Shown: positions 1 to 7,829 of the stretch, piece after piece
How the letters are laid out: every line of letters begins with the position of its first letter
How positions within the stretch are numbered: position 1 is the stretch's first letter
DNA from: TMED88 sp964515335
Lineage (GTDB): Bacteria; Myxococcota_A; UBA9160; UBA4427
Assembly: GCA_964515335.1 (NCBI GenBank)
Contig: CAZETS010000002.1
Span: 59,189 to 123,188 of the forward strand
DNA: 64,000 nt
Reading direction: 5' to 3'
The notes under the pieces: model-generated
Databases searched by the model: none
Told to the model about the DNA's origin: nothing
The model's input: the letters and a program-made list of their open reading frames with translations, nothing else
Made by a program: the position numbers and the translations under genes

Positions 1-901
1 ACTCGCGCGCGTAGGGCTTGCCGAGGTCGCCCGGCGCCAGGCTGCGGCCGGCGGCGACGGCCAGCACCAGCAGCGTGAGCAGGTAGGGAAGCATCAGGGT
101 CAGCTGGTAGGGAAGCGCCGTCCCCCGCGCCTGCAGGCGATGCTGCAGCGCCGTCGCCGCGCCGAAGAAGAGCGCTGCGCCGAGCACGCCGACCGGTCGC
201 CAGCGCCCGAAGATCACGATCGTCAGCGCGATGAATCCGCGCCCGGCCGTCATGCCCTCGGTGAACGTGTTCGACTGCAGGAGCGAAAGCGACGACCCCG
301 CCACGCCGGCGAGGGCTGCTCCGCAAACAACCGCCAGCCAACGCGTTCGCGCCACCGACACGCCCTGTGCGTCCGCGGCGCGGGCCGACTCGCCGACCGC
401 GCGCAGACGCAGCCCCGGACGCGTGCGCCGCAGCCACAGGGCCAGCAGGGGCGTGAGCAGCAGAGCGAGATAGACCAGCCCGCTCTGTCGGAAGAGCACC
501 GGGCCGATCACCGGCAGGTCCGACAGGAGCGGCACCACGAGCGGCTCGAGGATCTGCCCCGTCGGCACCGCGCCGCCGTAGAGGGCACGGGCGAGCAGCC
601 CCGTGGCCCCGAGGGCGAGCAGGTTCACGGCGGTGCCGACGACGATCTGATCGGCCCGCCGCCCGACCGTGAACCAGGCGAACAGCACGCCGACGCCGGC
701 GGCGACGAGCGCCGCACCCACCACGCCGAGGGCTGCCGATCCGGTCGCCACGCCCACCGCGAACCCCGCGAAGGCTCCGCAGAGCATCATGCCCTCGGTG
801 CCGATGTTGATGACGCCTGCGCGTTCGACGATCAGCTCGCCGAGCGCGGCGAGCAGGAGCGGCAGCGCGAGCCGCAGCGACGCCTCGAGGAGCGCCTCCA
901 T
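1..901 (-). CDS. ABC transporter permease, BMP-type importer (second permease; 3' end cut by window)
   Basis: Inner-membrane permease of a nucleoside/simple-sugar type ABC importer (YufQ/NupQ-like). The frame is open from ATG 901 to the window edge, giving 300 residues. The last visible residues, around GKPYARE, resemble the normal C-terminus of the family, so little is missing. The N-terminal half carries the conserved cytoplasmic loop ERAGVINIGTEGM (residues about 26-38) between hydrophobic helices. The ATG follows the TAG stop of the first permease with no spacer and has GGGAGG upstream inside that gene, so translation is probably coupled. It is the last visible gene of the BMP operon. Family assignment is firm; the substrate is not visible from sequence. 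Confidence 0.9.
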   Translation of the reverse strand, partial: MEALLEASLRLALPLLLAALGELIVERAGVINIGTEGMMLCGAFAGFAVGVATGSAALGVVGAALVAAGVGVLFAWFTVGRRADQIVVGTAVNLLALGATGLLARALYGGAVPTGQILEPLVVPLLSDLPVIGPVLFRQSGLVYLALLLTPLLALWLRRTRPGLRLRAVGESARAADAQGVSVARTRWLAVVCGAALAGVAGSSLSLLQSNTFTEGMTAGRGFIALTIVIFGRWRPVGVLGAALFFGAATALQHRLQARGTALPYQLTLMLPYLLTLLVLAVAAGRSLAPGDLGKPYARE

Positions 902-1978
902 CTATGCCGCCTCCCTGGCGCCCGCCGGCGTCGCTGCGCCCGGCACGCGGGGTGCGCGCCGGCCGAGCGCGAGTCCGATCGACAGCAGGATCACCACGCC
1001 CTTCACCACGTCCGTGGCGACCGCCGGCACACCGGCGATGCGCTGCATCGCCCCGCCGCCGGCTTCGAGCACGCCGAAGAAGAGCGCCGACGGAATCACC
1101 GCCAGCGGATGCAGACGCGCCAGCAGGGCCACCGCGATCGCCGTGTACCCGTAGCCGGGCGAGAGCGTCTCGAAGAGACGCCCGGTGACGCCCGCGACCT
1201 CGATGCCCCCGGCGACGCCGGCCAGGGCGCCCGCCCCCGCCAGTGTGAGCACGAGCTGCCGGTCGGGGGCGATGCCCGCGAAGCGGGCTGCGGCCGGAGA
1301 GAGCCCGACCGCCCTCATGCGGAAGCCGATCGCCGTGCGGAAGAGCAGATAGCCACTGGCCAGCGCCAGCCCGAACGCCAGCGGTATGCCGAGGTGCAGG
1401 CGCCCGAGCGCCGGCAGCCGAAAGCCCGCCGCGAACGCGTCCGACTGGGGATACGCGCCGGTCGATTCCTGGAGCGACCCGTGCACGGCGAGCGAGACGA
1501 GCTGCAGGGCGACGAAGTTCAGCAGGATGGTCGAGATCACCTCGCTGACCCCGCGGCCCGCTCGGAGCGCCCCCGCGATGCCCGCCCACAGCGCGCCTCC
1601 GAGAGCGCTCGCAAGGAGGAGCGCGGGCACACCGATGGCGCCCGGCGCTTCGGGCCAGAGCCGGGTCGCCACGACCGTGGCGAGCAGAGCGCCGACGTAG
1701 AGCTGTCCTTCGGCGCCGATGTTCCACACCCCGCAGCGAAAGCAGAGCGCGACGGCGAGGCCCGTGAGCAGGAGCGGCGTGGCCTTCAGCAGCGTCGCGG
1801 TCAGGGCCGCCCCGCTTCCGAGGGCGCCCGCCAGCAACGCCCGCAGCGCCTCGACGGGCGAGTAGCCGAGCAGCGCCACGCTGCCACCCGCCACGACCAC
1901 ACCGATCGCCACGGGCACGACCGCCCAGGCGAGGTCCGCCAGCGCCGTCTCGACACGCGCCCGCTCGCCTCCCGGCAT
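902..1978 (-). CDS. ABC transporter permease, BMP-type importer (first permease)
   Basis: Inner-membrane permease (YufP/NupP-like) of 358 residues with about 8-10 hydrophobic segments and the family loop CGVWNIGAEGQLYVGA after the second helix. It should pair with the second permease to form the channel driven by the double ATPase. The ATG at 1978 overlaps the ATPase stop codon as TGATG; an in-frame TTG one codon upstream is less likely. The order ATPase, permease, permease behind a BMP lipoprotein is the standard arrangement for bacterial nucleoside and nucleoside-like importers. The substrate itself cannot be read from the sequence. Confidence 0.9.
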   Translation of the reverse strand: MPGGERARVETALADLAWAVVPVAIGVVVAGGSVALLGYSPVEALRALLAGALGSGAALTATLLKATPLLLTGLAVALCFRCGVWNIGAEGQLYVGALLATVVATRLWPEAPGAIGVPALLLASALGGALWAGIAGALRAGRGVSEVISTILLNFVALQLVSLAVHGSLQESTGAYPQSDAFAAGFRLPALGRLHLGIPLAFGLALASGYLLFRTAIGFRMRAVGLSPAAARFAGIAPDRQLVLTLAGAGALAGVAGGIEVAGVTGRLFETLSPGYGYTAIAVALLARLHPLAVIPSALFFGVLEAGGGAMQRIAGVPAVATDVVKGVVILLSIGLALGRRAPRVPGAATPAGAREAA

Positions 1979-3516
1979 CAAGCGGCGTCCCCCTCGAGCA
2001 TGACCGCCCCGATATGAGCGCGATCCGCGCCGGGCGGCAGCTCGCGCAGACGGCCGCGGACGAGCACCGCCAGGCGGTCCGCCAGCGCCATCACCTCGTC
2101 GAGCTCGGTGGAGATCAGCAACACGCCGCCGCCGCGCGCCCGCACGGCCAGCAGTTGCTCGTGGACGAAGCGGGCCGAGCCGACGTCGAGTCCGCGGGTC
2201 GGATTGACGGCGATCAGCAGCCGCGGCGTCTCGGCGAGCTCGCGCGCCACCGCGAGCTTCTGCGCGTTGCCGCCCGAGAGGGTCGCGATGTCGGCCTCCG
2301 GATCGTGGGGGGTGATGTCGAACGCGTCGATCGCCTCGCGGGTGGCGGCGCGGGCGGCGGCGGCGTCCAGACGCCCGGCCGGGAAGTACGGCGCCCCGTC
2401 CCGGCTGCTCTTCAGCACCCAGTTCTCCCAGAGCCGGAAGCCGGCCACCAACCCAGCGCGCTCGCGGTCGCCGGACACGTGCGCGGCCCCCGCGCCGCGA
2501 AGCGCCGCCACCCCCGGCTCTACCGGCACGCCAGCGACCTCCACCTCACCGGATTCGAGTGGGCGCACGCCCGCCAGCACCTCCTCGAGCTCGCGCTGAC
2601 CGTTGCCGTCGATGCCCGCGATGCCGACGATCTCGCCGCCCCGCACGGCCAGGTCGAGCTCGCGCAGCGCGCTGCCATCGCGCAGTCCGCGCGAGCTGAC
2701 ACCTTTCAGAGCCAGAAGCGCTGCGGCTCGGGCCGACCCGACCGACTGCGGGCGTTCGACGGCGGGCACCTCGCGACCGAGCATCAGCCGGCCGAGCTCC
2801 CGCGCATCGAGATCCCGCGCCGGCAGCGTCGCCACCCGCTCGCCGCGGCGGAGCACACTCACACGATCCGCCAGCGCCTCCACCTCGTCGAGCTTGTGCG
2901 AGATGAAGATCACGCCGCAGCCCTCGTCGCGCAGCCGTCGCAGGGCCGGAAAGAGCTCCTCGGTCTCGCCCGGCGTCAGCGCGGCGGTCGGCTCGTCGAG
3001 GATCAGCAGCCCGGCGCCGCGATCGAGGGCGCGTACGATTTCGGCGCGCTGCCGCTGGCCCACCGACAGCTCGTCGACCCGTGCGCGCGTGGGCACCTCG
3101 AGCCCGTAGCGCTCGCAGAGTGCACGCAGCCGCGCCGACGCGGCCCGCGGATCGAAGCCCGCGCCGCCCCGCGGATCGCCGAAGCGGAGATTCTCCTCGA
3201 CCGTCATCGCACCGACCAGCGTCGAGTGCTGGTGGACCATCGCGATGCCCGCCGCCGCCGCGGCCGCCGGACCGAAGCGCGAGAGGTCGACCGCTTCGCC
3301 GCCGAGCCGCAGGCGCCCGGCGTCGGGCCGCACCAGACCGATCAGCACGTTCATCAGCGTCGACTTGCCCGCACCGTTCTCGCCGAGCAGCGCGTGGATC
3401 TCGCGCGGCGCCACCGACAGATCGACGCCGCGCAGCACTGGCCGCCCGGGCACGAAGGCCTTGTCGATCGCCTCGAGGACGACCGGCGCGGAGTCCTGCT
3501 CGCCCTGCCCGGTCAA
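1978..3516 (-). CDS. ABC transporter ATP-binding protein with two ATPase domains, BMP-type importer
   Basis: Cytoplasmic energiser of the importer, about 512 residues, with two fused ABC domains like YufO/NupO, RbsA and MglA. The first domain has Walker A GENGAGKST, signature LSVGQRQR and Walker B LLILDEPTA. The second has the degenerate P-loop GIDGNGQRE and signature LSGGNAQK; degeneracy in the second half is usual for the family. The frame runs upstream into the lipoprotein gene without an ATG or GTG. The first usable start after the lipoprotein stop is TTG 3516, which gives the family's usual length; its ribosome binding site is weak, so the start is tentative. Confidence 0.87.
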   Translation of the reverse strand: MTGQGEQDSAPVVLEAIDKAFVPGRPVLRGVDLSVAPREIHALLGENGAGKSTLMNVLIGLVRPDAGRLRLGGEAVDLSRFGPAAAAAAGIAMVHQHSTLVGAMTVEENLRFGDPRGGAGFDPRAASARLRALCERYGLEVPTRARVDELSVGQRQRAEIVRALDRGAGLLILDEPTAALTPGETEELFPALRRLRDEGCGVIFISHKLDEVEALADRVSVLRRGERVATLPARDLDARELGRLMLGREVPAVERPQSVGSARAAALLALKGVSSRGLRDGSALRELDLAVRGGEIVGIAGIDGNGQRELEEVLAGVRPLESGEVEVAGVPVEPGVAALRGAGAAHVSGDRERAGLVAGFRLWENWVLKSSRDGAPYFPAGRLDAAAARAATREAIDAFDITPHDPEADIATLSGGNAQKLAVARELAETPRLLIAVNPTRGLDVGSARFVHEQLLAVRARGGGVLLISTELDEVMALADRLAVLVRGRLRELPPGADRAHIGAVMLEGDAA

Positions 3517-3590
3517 GAACCCCGCCGCCTTCGCGTCCGCATGGTCGCTCCCACTCCCTCCGGGCGAACGAGCCGCCCCGAGCGCCGAGG

Positions 3591-4625
3591 CTAGAAGTCG
3601 CCTCGCGGCACGACGAGGGAGCCGTCGCGGATCTCGGCTTCGCGGGCCTTCAGCTCGGCATCCACCGCCTCGGGAATCCGCGAGGCGAGCGCCTCGTTGG
3701 GCTCGAGACGCACGATGTCCTGGGCCATGCCCAACCGCAGCGGCTCGGCGACGAAGCGCCCGTCGTGCACGCGACGCGCCACCTCGACGAGAGCGCCGGG
3801 GATGTCGAGCGTGGCCGACGCAATCACCACCTCGGGCGCCATGCCGTTCTGGTTGCTGTTGGTCCCGAACGCGTAGGCGGGCGTGCCCGCGGCCGCGCGT
3901 TCGCCGACCGCCTGGAAGACGCCGCGTCCCGCCTCGTTGGCCTGGTGGATCAGGAAGTCGGCCCGCTCCTCGAGCAGCGCCAGGGCGGCCTCGCGAGCGG
4001 CGGCGGTGTCGTCGAAGTTGCCGATGAAGACTTCGCGCACCTCGACCCCGGGTCTCGCCGCCTCGGCGCCGGCCCGGAAGGCCCGGAAGGTGCTGCGGAT
4101 CGAGGGCAGCTCGATGCCGCCGATCATGCCGAGCTTGCCGCTCGTGCTCATTCGACCCGCCAGGTAGCCACACAGATAGGTGGCCTGCTCGAGCTCGAAG
4201 ACCATCGGGGCGACGTTCTCGCGAACCGTGCTGCCGGAGGTCGTGATGAAGACGGTCTCCGGATACTCGGCGCCCACCGTCGCGGCGGCGTCCTGGTACT
4301 CGAAGCCATGTCCGAAGACCAGGTCGTAGCCGCGACTCGCGTAGTCGCGAAAGCTCTCCTCGAACTCGGCCGGGGTGCGCGTCTCGACGTGGGAGATCTC
4401 CGCGCCGAGCTCGTCACGGATGCGCTCGAGACCCGCCCAGGCGCCCGCGTTCCAGCCGCCGTCGGCGATCGAGCCGGGCGTCAGCAGCGCGACCCGAAAG
4501 CGATCGCCCGCCGGCTCCTCGGCCGAGCAGGCCACGAGGGCAAGCCCGGCGAGCACGCACGCGAAGACGGCCCGAAGACCCGGGCGGCCCGATCCGGGCC
4601 TCTCTGCGTAGCGGGTCGCGCGCAT
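3591..4625 (-). CDS. BMP family substrate-binding lipoprotein (PnrA-like)
   Basis: Periplasmic, lipid-anchored solute-binding protein of 344 residues. A signal peptide ends in the lipobox LVAC, with Cys33 as the predicted lipidation site. The mature part follows the BMP/PnrA fold: DGGWN near residue 57, GHGFEYQDAA, GMIGGIELPSI and FGTNSNQNGMAP. BMP proteins of this type bind purine nucleosides or related ligands. It is the first gene of the importer operon, with 74 bases between its stop and the ATPase start. A TTGACG/GATACT promoter lies only 9 bases upstream of the ATG and there is no Shine-Dalgarno sequence, so the message may be leaderless. Confidence 0.93.
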   Translation of the reverse strand: MRATRYAERPGSGRPGLRAVFACVLAGLALVACSAEEPAGDRFRVALLTPGSIADGGWNAGAWAGLERIRDELGAEISHVETRTPAEFEESFRDYASRGYDLVFGHGFEYQDAAATVGAEYPETVFITTSGSTVRENVAPMVFELEQATYLCGYLAGRMSTSGKLGMIGGIELPSIRSTFRAFRAGAEAARPGVEVREVFIGNFDDTAAAREAALALLEERADFLIHQANEAGRGVFQAVGERAAAGTPAYAFGTNSNQNGMAPEVVIASATLDIPGALVEVARRVHDGRFVAEPLRLGMAQDIVRLEPNEALASRIPEAVDAELKAREAEIRDGSLVVPRGDF

Positions 4626-4634
4626 CGGGCCGCG

Positions 4635-4663
4635 AGTATCGGAGGCGTCGCGCTCTGCGTCAA
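4635..4663 (-). promoter_or_regulatory. Predicted sigma70-type promoter of the BMP importer operon (leaderless geometry)
   Basis: On the minus strand TTGACG (4663-4658) and GATACT (4640-4635) are separated by exactly 17 bases. The -10 box ends 9 bases before the ATG at 4625, so transcription would begin within about three bases of the start codon. It sits in the 57-base gap downstream of the transglutaminase-like gene. Seen by consensus matching only. Confidence 0.5.
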
Positions 4664-4682
4664 CGCGGCGAGCGCGCTCCCG

Positions 4683-5417
4683 CTACTCGTTGGCGGCCAG
4701 CGAGGTCGTCGAGCGCGGATCGTAGGGAAGCACCGTGTATTCGACGGTGTCGCTGAAGACCTTGATGGGAACCCAGCTCGGCAGCGCAGACATGCGCGGC
4801 ATGCCGTGGGTCATGGCGCCGGTGGGGTCGATCACCCAGGGATCGTCCGGCTGCTCGAACCAGAGAGTCACCATGTGGTGCTGTCCGTCCGACGGGCGGT
4901 ACACGATGGCCCGGTAGACCTCCTTGGCATCGAAGCCGAGGTCGCGCAGCGCGTGGAAGGTGAGCAGCTCGAGTCCGTCGCAGTCGTCGCCGTCGCCCGA
5001 CAGGGTCTCTTCGAGGGTCGCCCAATGATCGATCGTGCCGTCGGCCACGTAGTGCTCGCGGGCCTGGGACTGGATCCAGTCGGCCACCTCACGGGCGAGT
5101 GCACGCTTTCGCTCGGCGCGGAAGCTGAAGTACTTGTCGCGCAGCTCCCCACCGGGGGAGGCCGATGCTGCGGGCACCGCATCACTCGGCGCTTCGGAGA
5201 CCGCCGGAACCGCGACCGGCACCAGTACGCCCTGGTCTCGCACCTCACGTCGCTGCCAGCCGGCGATCTTTGGCGACCAGGCGTCGTCGAGCGCCGGCGC
5301 AGAGAAGTACGCGTAGCGCTCCGGGACGCCGCCGAACGCCGCGCAGCCGAGGCCGAGCACGAAGACGACGAAGGCCGCGGCAAGAGCCGAGAGGCGGGAG
5401 GCGTGACGGGTCCGCAT
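4683..5417 (-). CDS. Transglutaminase-like cysteine peptidase-type lipoprotein
   Basis: Predicted exported lipoprotein of 244 residues. The signal peptide ends in LGLGC (Cys25). The C-terminal half has the order expected for a transglutaminase-like/BTLCP fold: Cys146 in DCDG followed by a helix, His180/His181 in QHHMV, and Asp197 in VIDPTG, which together would form a Cys-His-Asp triad. Such domains act as proteases or amidases in the envelope; the substrate is unknown. It precedes the BMP operon in the same orientation but is separated from it by that operon's own promoter. Family call is by motif; the role is open. Confidence 0.7.
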   Translation of the reverse strand: MRTRHASRLSALAAAFVVFVLGLGCAAFGGVPERYAYFSAPALDDAWSPKIAGWQRREVRDQGVLVPVAVPAVSEAPSDAVPAASASPGGELRDKYFSFRAERKRALAREVADWIQSQAREHYVADGTIDHWATLEETLSGDGDDCDGLELLTFHALRDLGFDAKEVYRAIVYRPSDGQHHMVTLWFEQPDDPWVIDPTGAMTHGMPRMSALPSWVPIKVFSDTVEYTVLPYDPRSTTSLAANE

Positions 5418-5567
5418 ACCCCCGCTGCATCGGACGCGCGTCGCGGCGGATTGAGCCCGAGAGCCGAGTAGAGACGGACGCCTCCGGCCCTGGACGCACG
5501 AGCGGGGAGCAACTACCCGGGCGATGTCCCCGGCCCGGGGGCCGAAAAGCCGGCCGGCGGCGTGCGA

Positions 5568-5753
5568 TCAGCCGTGCAGCAGGATGTTCTGGGCGTCGCA
5601 GCTGCCGATCAGCCCGAACATCACCACGAAGAAGAGCGCCATCATCGGGATGCCGCCCAGCACGTAGAGCCAGGATGCGAGATCCCCGTTGATGCCGGGG
5701 CCCTCCTCGAGGTCGTCGTGGCCGTGCTCGTCCGACGGGTCGGGCGGTGTCAT
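5568..5753 (-). CDS. Small single-pass membrane protein of unknown function
   Basis: A 61-residue protein read from ATG 5753. The first 25 residues are acidic and histidine/aspartate rich. One strong hydrophobic helix (about residues 28-50, YVLGGIPMMALFFVVMFGLIG) follows, with a Cys shortly after it and a short C-terminal tail. I do not recognise a family. The acidic tail plus single helix suggests a small inner-membrane subunit or anchor. An upstream GTG-less extension in the same frame looks like non-coding composition, so the ATG at 5753 is preferred. Confidence 0.5.
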   Translation of the reverse strand: MTPPDPSDEHGHDDLEEGPGINGDLASWLYVLGGIPMMALFFVVMFGLIGSCDAQNILLHG

Positions 5754-5857
5754 GCGGGCGCTCTCCTGCCTGGGGCGCGCGCAGTGTAGCGGCGGGCCCG
5801 GGGGGCGCAAACGCATCGATTCGCTGCCCCGGGGCCCCCAGGCGCCCCTGGCCGGCC

Positions 5858-6418
5858 TCAGTCGGTCCGGCGCCACTCCTCGGGGACGTCGGCCAGATCG
5901 GCCTGGATGACCAGGTCGCGGTGCCTCTGACGGGCCTCCTCGAGCTGCTCGCGCTGCTCACGCAGCTGCTCGCGCAGCTTGAAGCTCAGCGGGGTGACCT
6001 CGGTGTTCGAGGAGCCCGGAGGGGCCATCTGCCACTGCGACCCTCCGCCCGTCCCGGCCATCTCGTCGAGCTCCTGCTTGGTGGCCTCGATGGCCTGCTC
6101 GATCTCCAGGATCTCGTCGAACGAGTCCCGGAAGCGGGCGTGCCAGACATCCGAGCTGACGCCGTTGCGCTTCTGCCGCTGGAACTCCAGGGACGACGGC
6201 AGCTGCAGCAGGCGGTCGAGCTCGACGGTCCGGCTGGGCTCGTCGGGCGGCACCGGGACCGGCGCCGACTCGTCGGCCTCACCGGTCACGCCGAGACCGC
6301 TGCCGGCCGCCTCCTCGGCGTGGGCGGCGGTGTGAGCCGACGCGAAGGCCACGGCCAGCGCGAGCCCGAGCCGTGCCAGCGGGCGGGAGCCCGCTGCAAG
6401 CAGCCGTTCAGCCGACAC
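5858..6418 (-). CDS. Predicted exported coiled-coil protein of unknown function
   Basis: From a GTG at 6418 the frame gives 186 residues. It begins with a plausible signal peptide (hydrophobic core LARLGLALAVAFASA, cleavage near AHA-EE). The remainder is charged, with two heptad-like stretches (about residues 95-125 and 145-175, rich in E, Q, L and R) that look like coiled coil. No enzymatic motif is visible. An ATG at 6517 is in frame but would bury the signal sequence, so the GTG is favoured although its ribosome binding site is poor. It is divergent from pilT. Confidence 0.5.
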   Translation of the reverse strand: MSAERLLAAGSRPLARLGLALAVAFASAHTAAHAEEAAGSGLGVTGEADESAPVPVPPDEPSRTVELDRLLQLPSSLEFQRQKRNGVSSDVWHARFRDSFDEILEIEQAIEATKQELDEMAGTGGGSQWQMAPPGSSNTEVTPLSFKLREQLREQREQLEEARQRHRDLVIQADLADVPEEWRRTD

Positions 6419-6537
6419 GAGTGCGCGACCCAAGTGCTCTCCCAGTCCCCCGCCGTCGTCTTCCCGCCAGGGGCAGCGCGACCTGCAGACGCGGAGCAAG
6501 CGCCGAGGCGCAAGCATAGCGGAGCGATTGCGCTCGA

Positions 6538-6551
6538 CCGGCAATTGCCGG
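6538..6551. promoter_or_regulatory. 14-base perfect palindrome between divergent genes
   Basis: CCGGCAATTGCCGG lies in the 262-base divergent region between the coiled-coil gene and pilT. A perfect palindrome in a divergent promoter region is a reasonable candidate operator for a dimeric regulator. No regulator gene is adjacent, so this is suggestive only. Confidence 0.3.
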
Positions 6552-6680
6552 CCACCGGCAACGGGAGCCCCCGACCGCCGAAGCGACGGAATACGCTTCA
6601 AGGGCGCTGGCGGCCCGCCGATACGTCTGGCGTTCGCCTCGGCCGGGATCGGCCCGGTTGTCGGGGAGGGATGTCCGGCG

Positions 6681-7826
6681 ATGGAACGCGACAAGCTGTA
6701 CCGCCTTCTCAGGTTGGGCCTCGAGAAGGGTGCTTCGGACATCCACTTCCAGGTCGACTACCTGCCGCTCTACCGCTTCCACGGCGAACTCGTCGAGCTT
6801 CGCTACAAGGTCCTGACCCCCGAGGACACCGAGCAGATCGTCCAGCTGCTCTGCGAACAGGACCCGGGCAGCCAGGCCTTCGACTGGAACGAGCGCGACC
6901 TGGCCTTCGAGCTGCCGGGCGAGGGCCGCTTCCGCGTCAACATCTCGCGCCAGCGACGCAACTACAACGTCGTCCTGCGCATCATCCCGCCCCAGATCGA
7001 CAGCATGGCCGAGCTGAACCTGCCGGGCGTGCTGCAGGACATCGCCGGGCTCCGGCGCGGCTACGTGCTCGTGACGGGCGCCACCGGCATGGGGAAGTCC
7101 ACCACGCTGGCGACCATGCTCAACGAGATCAACACGAGCCGGAAGTGCAAGATCGTCACCGTCGAGGACCCGATCGAGTTCGTATTCTCCCCCGCCAGGG
7201 CGATCATCACCCAGCGTGAGATCGGCACCGACACCCACTCGTTTCCCGACGCCCTGCGCGCAGCGCTGCGCCAGGATCCGGACGTCATCATGGTCGGCGA
7301 GATGCGCGACCTCGAGACCGTCGACACCTCGCTCAAGGCGGCGGAAACCGGCCACCTCGTCTTCTCGACGATCCACACTTCGGACGTGGCCTCGACGATC
7401 GGGCGGCTCGTCTCGTTCTTCCCGACCGAGGAGCAGCTGACCGTCCGGACGCGGCTGGCGGAGAACCTCCACGCCATCGTCTCACTGCGGCTGCTGGTCA
7501 ACAAGAAGGAGAACGGCCGCGTGCCGGCCGTCGAGGTGATGCGCTCGACCCGGTCCATCCAGGAGTGCATCAAGGACCCGGCGCGCACCCACGAGATCAC
7601 CGACCTGATCGCCCGCGGGCGCGCCGAGAAGATGCAGACCTTCGACCAGCACCTGCTCGACCTGCTGCGCGCCAACAAGATCTCGGTGCGGACCGCGCTG
7701 AACGCGGCGTCGAATCCCACCGACTTCCAGATCAAGCTCGAGATGGAGGGAGACTTCTCCGAGGTCGCCGACGTCGACCAGAAGCCCGAGGTGCCCTTCG
7801 AGATCGAGCCCGACGGCCGGTTCTAG
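6681..7826 (+). CDS. pilT: Type IV pilus retraction ATPase, PilT/PilU family
   Basis: Cytoplasmic hexameric secretion ATPase of 381 residues that powers pilus retraction and twitching. It has the N-terminal PilT sensory domain, Walker A GATGMGKST (residues 133-141), the Asp box around TVEDPIEF, Walker B DVIMVGEMRD, the His box HLVFSTIHT and a PilT-like C-terminal region. The RNLI-type helix at the end is altered (HEITDLIARG). An acidic tail follows. The ATG at 6681 has GGGGAGGG 11 bases upstream. No other pilus genes are nearby; the next gene, a kinase-like protein, starts three bases after the stop, so the two are probably co-expressed. PilT versus PilU cannot be fully separated by eye. Confidence 0.9.
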   Translation: MERDKLYRLLRLGLEKGASDIHFQVDYLPLYRFHGELVELRYKVLTPEDTEQIVQLLCEQDPGSQAFDWNERDLAFELPGEGRFRVNISRQRRNYNVVLRIIPPQIDSMAELNLPGVLQDIAGLRRGYVLVTGATGMGKSTTLATMLNEINTSRKCKIVTVEDPIEFVFSPARAIITQREIGTDTHSFPDALRAALRQDPDVIMVGEMRDLETVDTSLKAAETGHLVFSTIHTSDVASTIGRLVSFFPTEEQLTVRTRLAENLHAIVSLRLLVNKKENGRVPAVEVMRSTRSIQECIKDPARTHEITDLIARGRAEKMQTFDQHLLDLLRANKISVRTALNAASNPTDFQIKLEMEGDFSEVADVDQKPEVPFEIEPDGRF

Positions 7827-7829
7827 AGG

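Noticed and set aside
3517..4173. Long N-terminal extension of the ABC ATPase
   Set aside because: It lies over the lipoprotein gene in another frame, reads as Arg-rich noise, and the family starts just before the first ATP-binding domain.
5500..5560. GC-rich hairpins downstream of the 61-residue membrane protein
   Set aside because: Several overlapping C/G palindromes are possible but none is followed by a T-run; not distinguishable from the background of a GC-rich genome.
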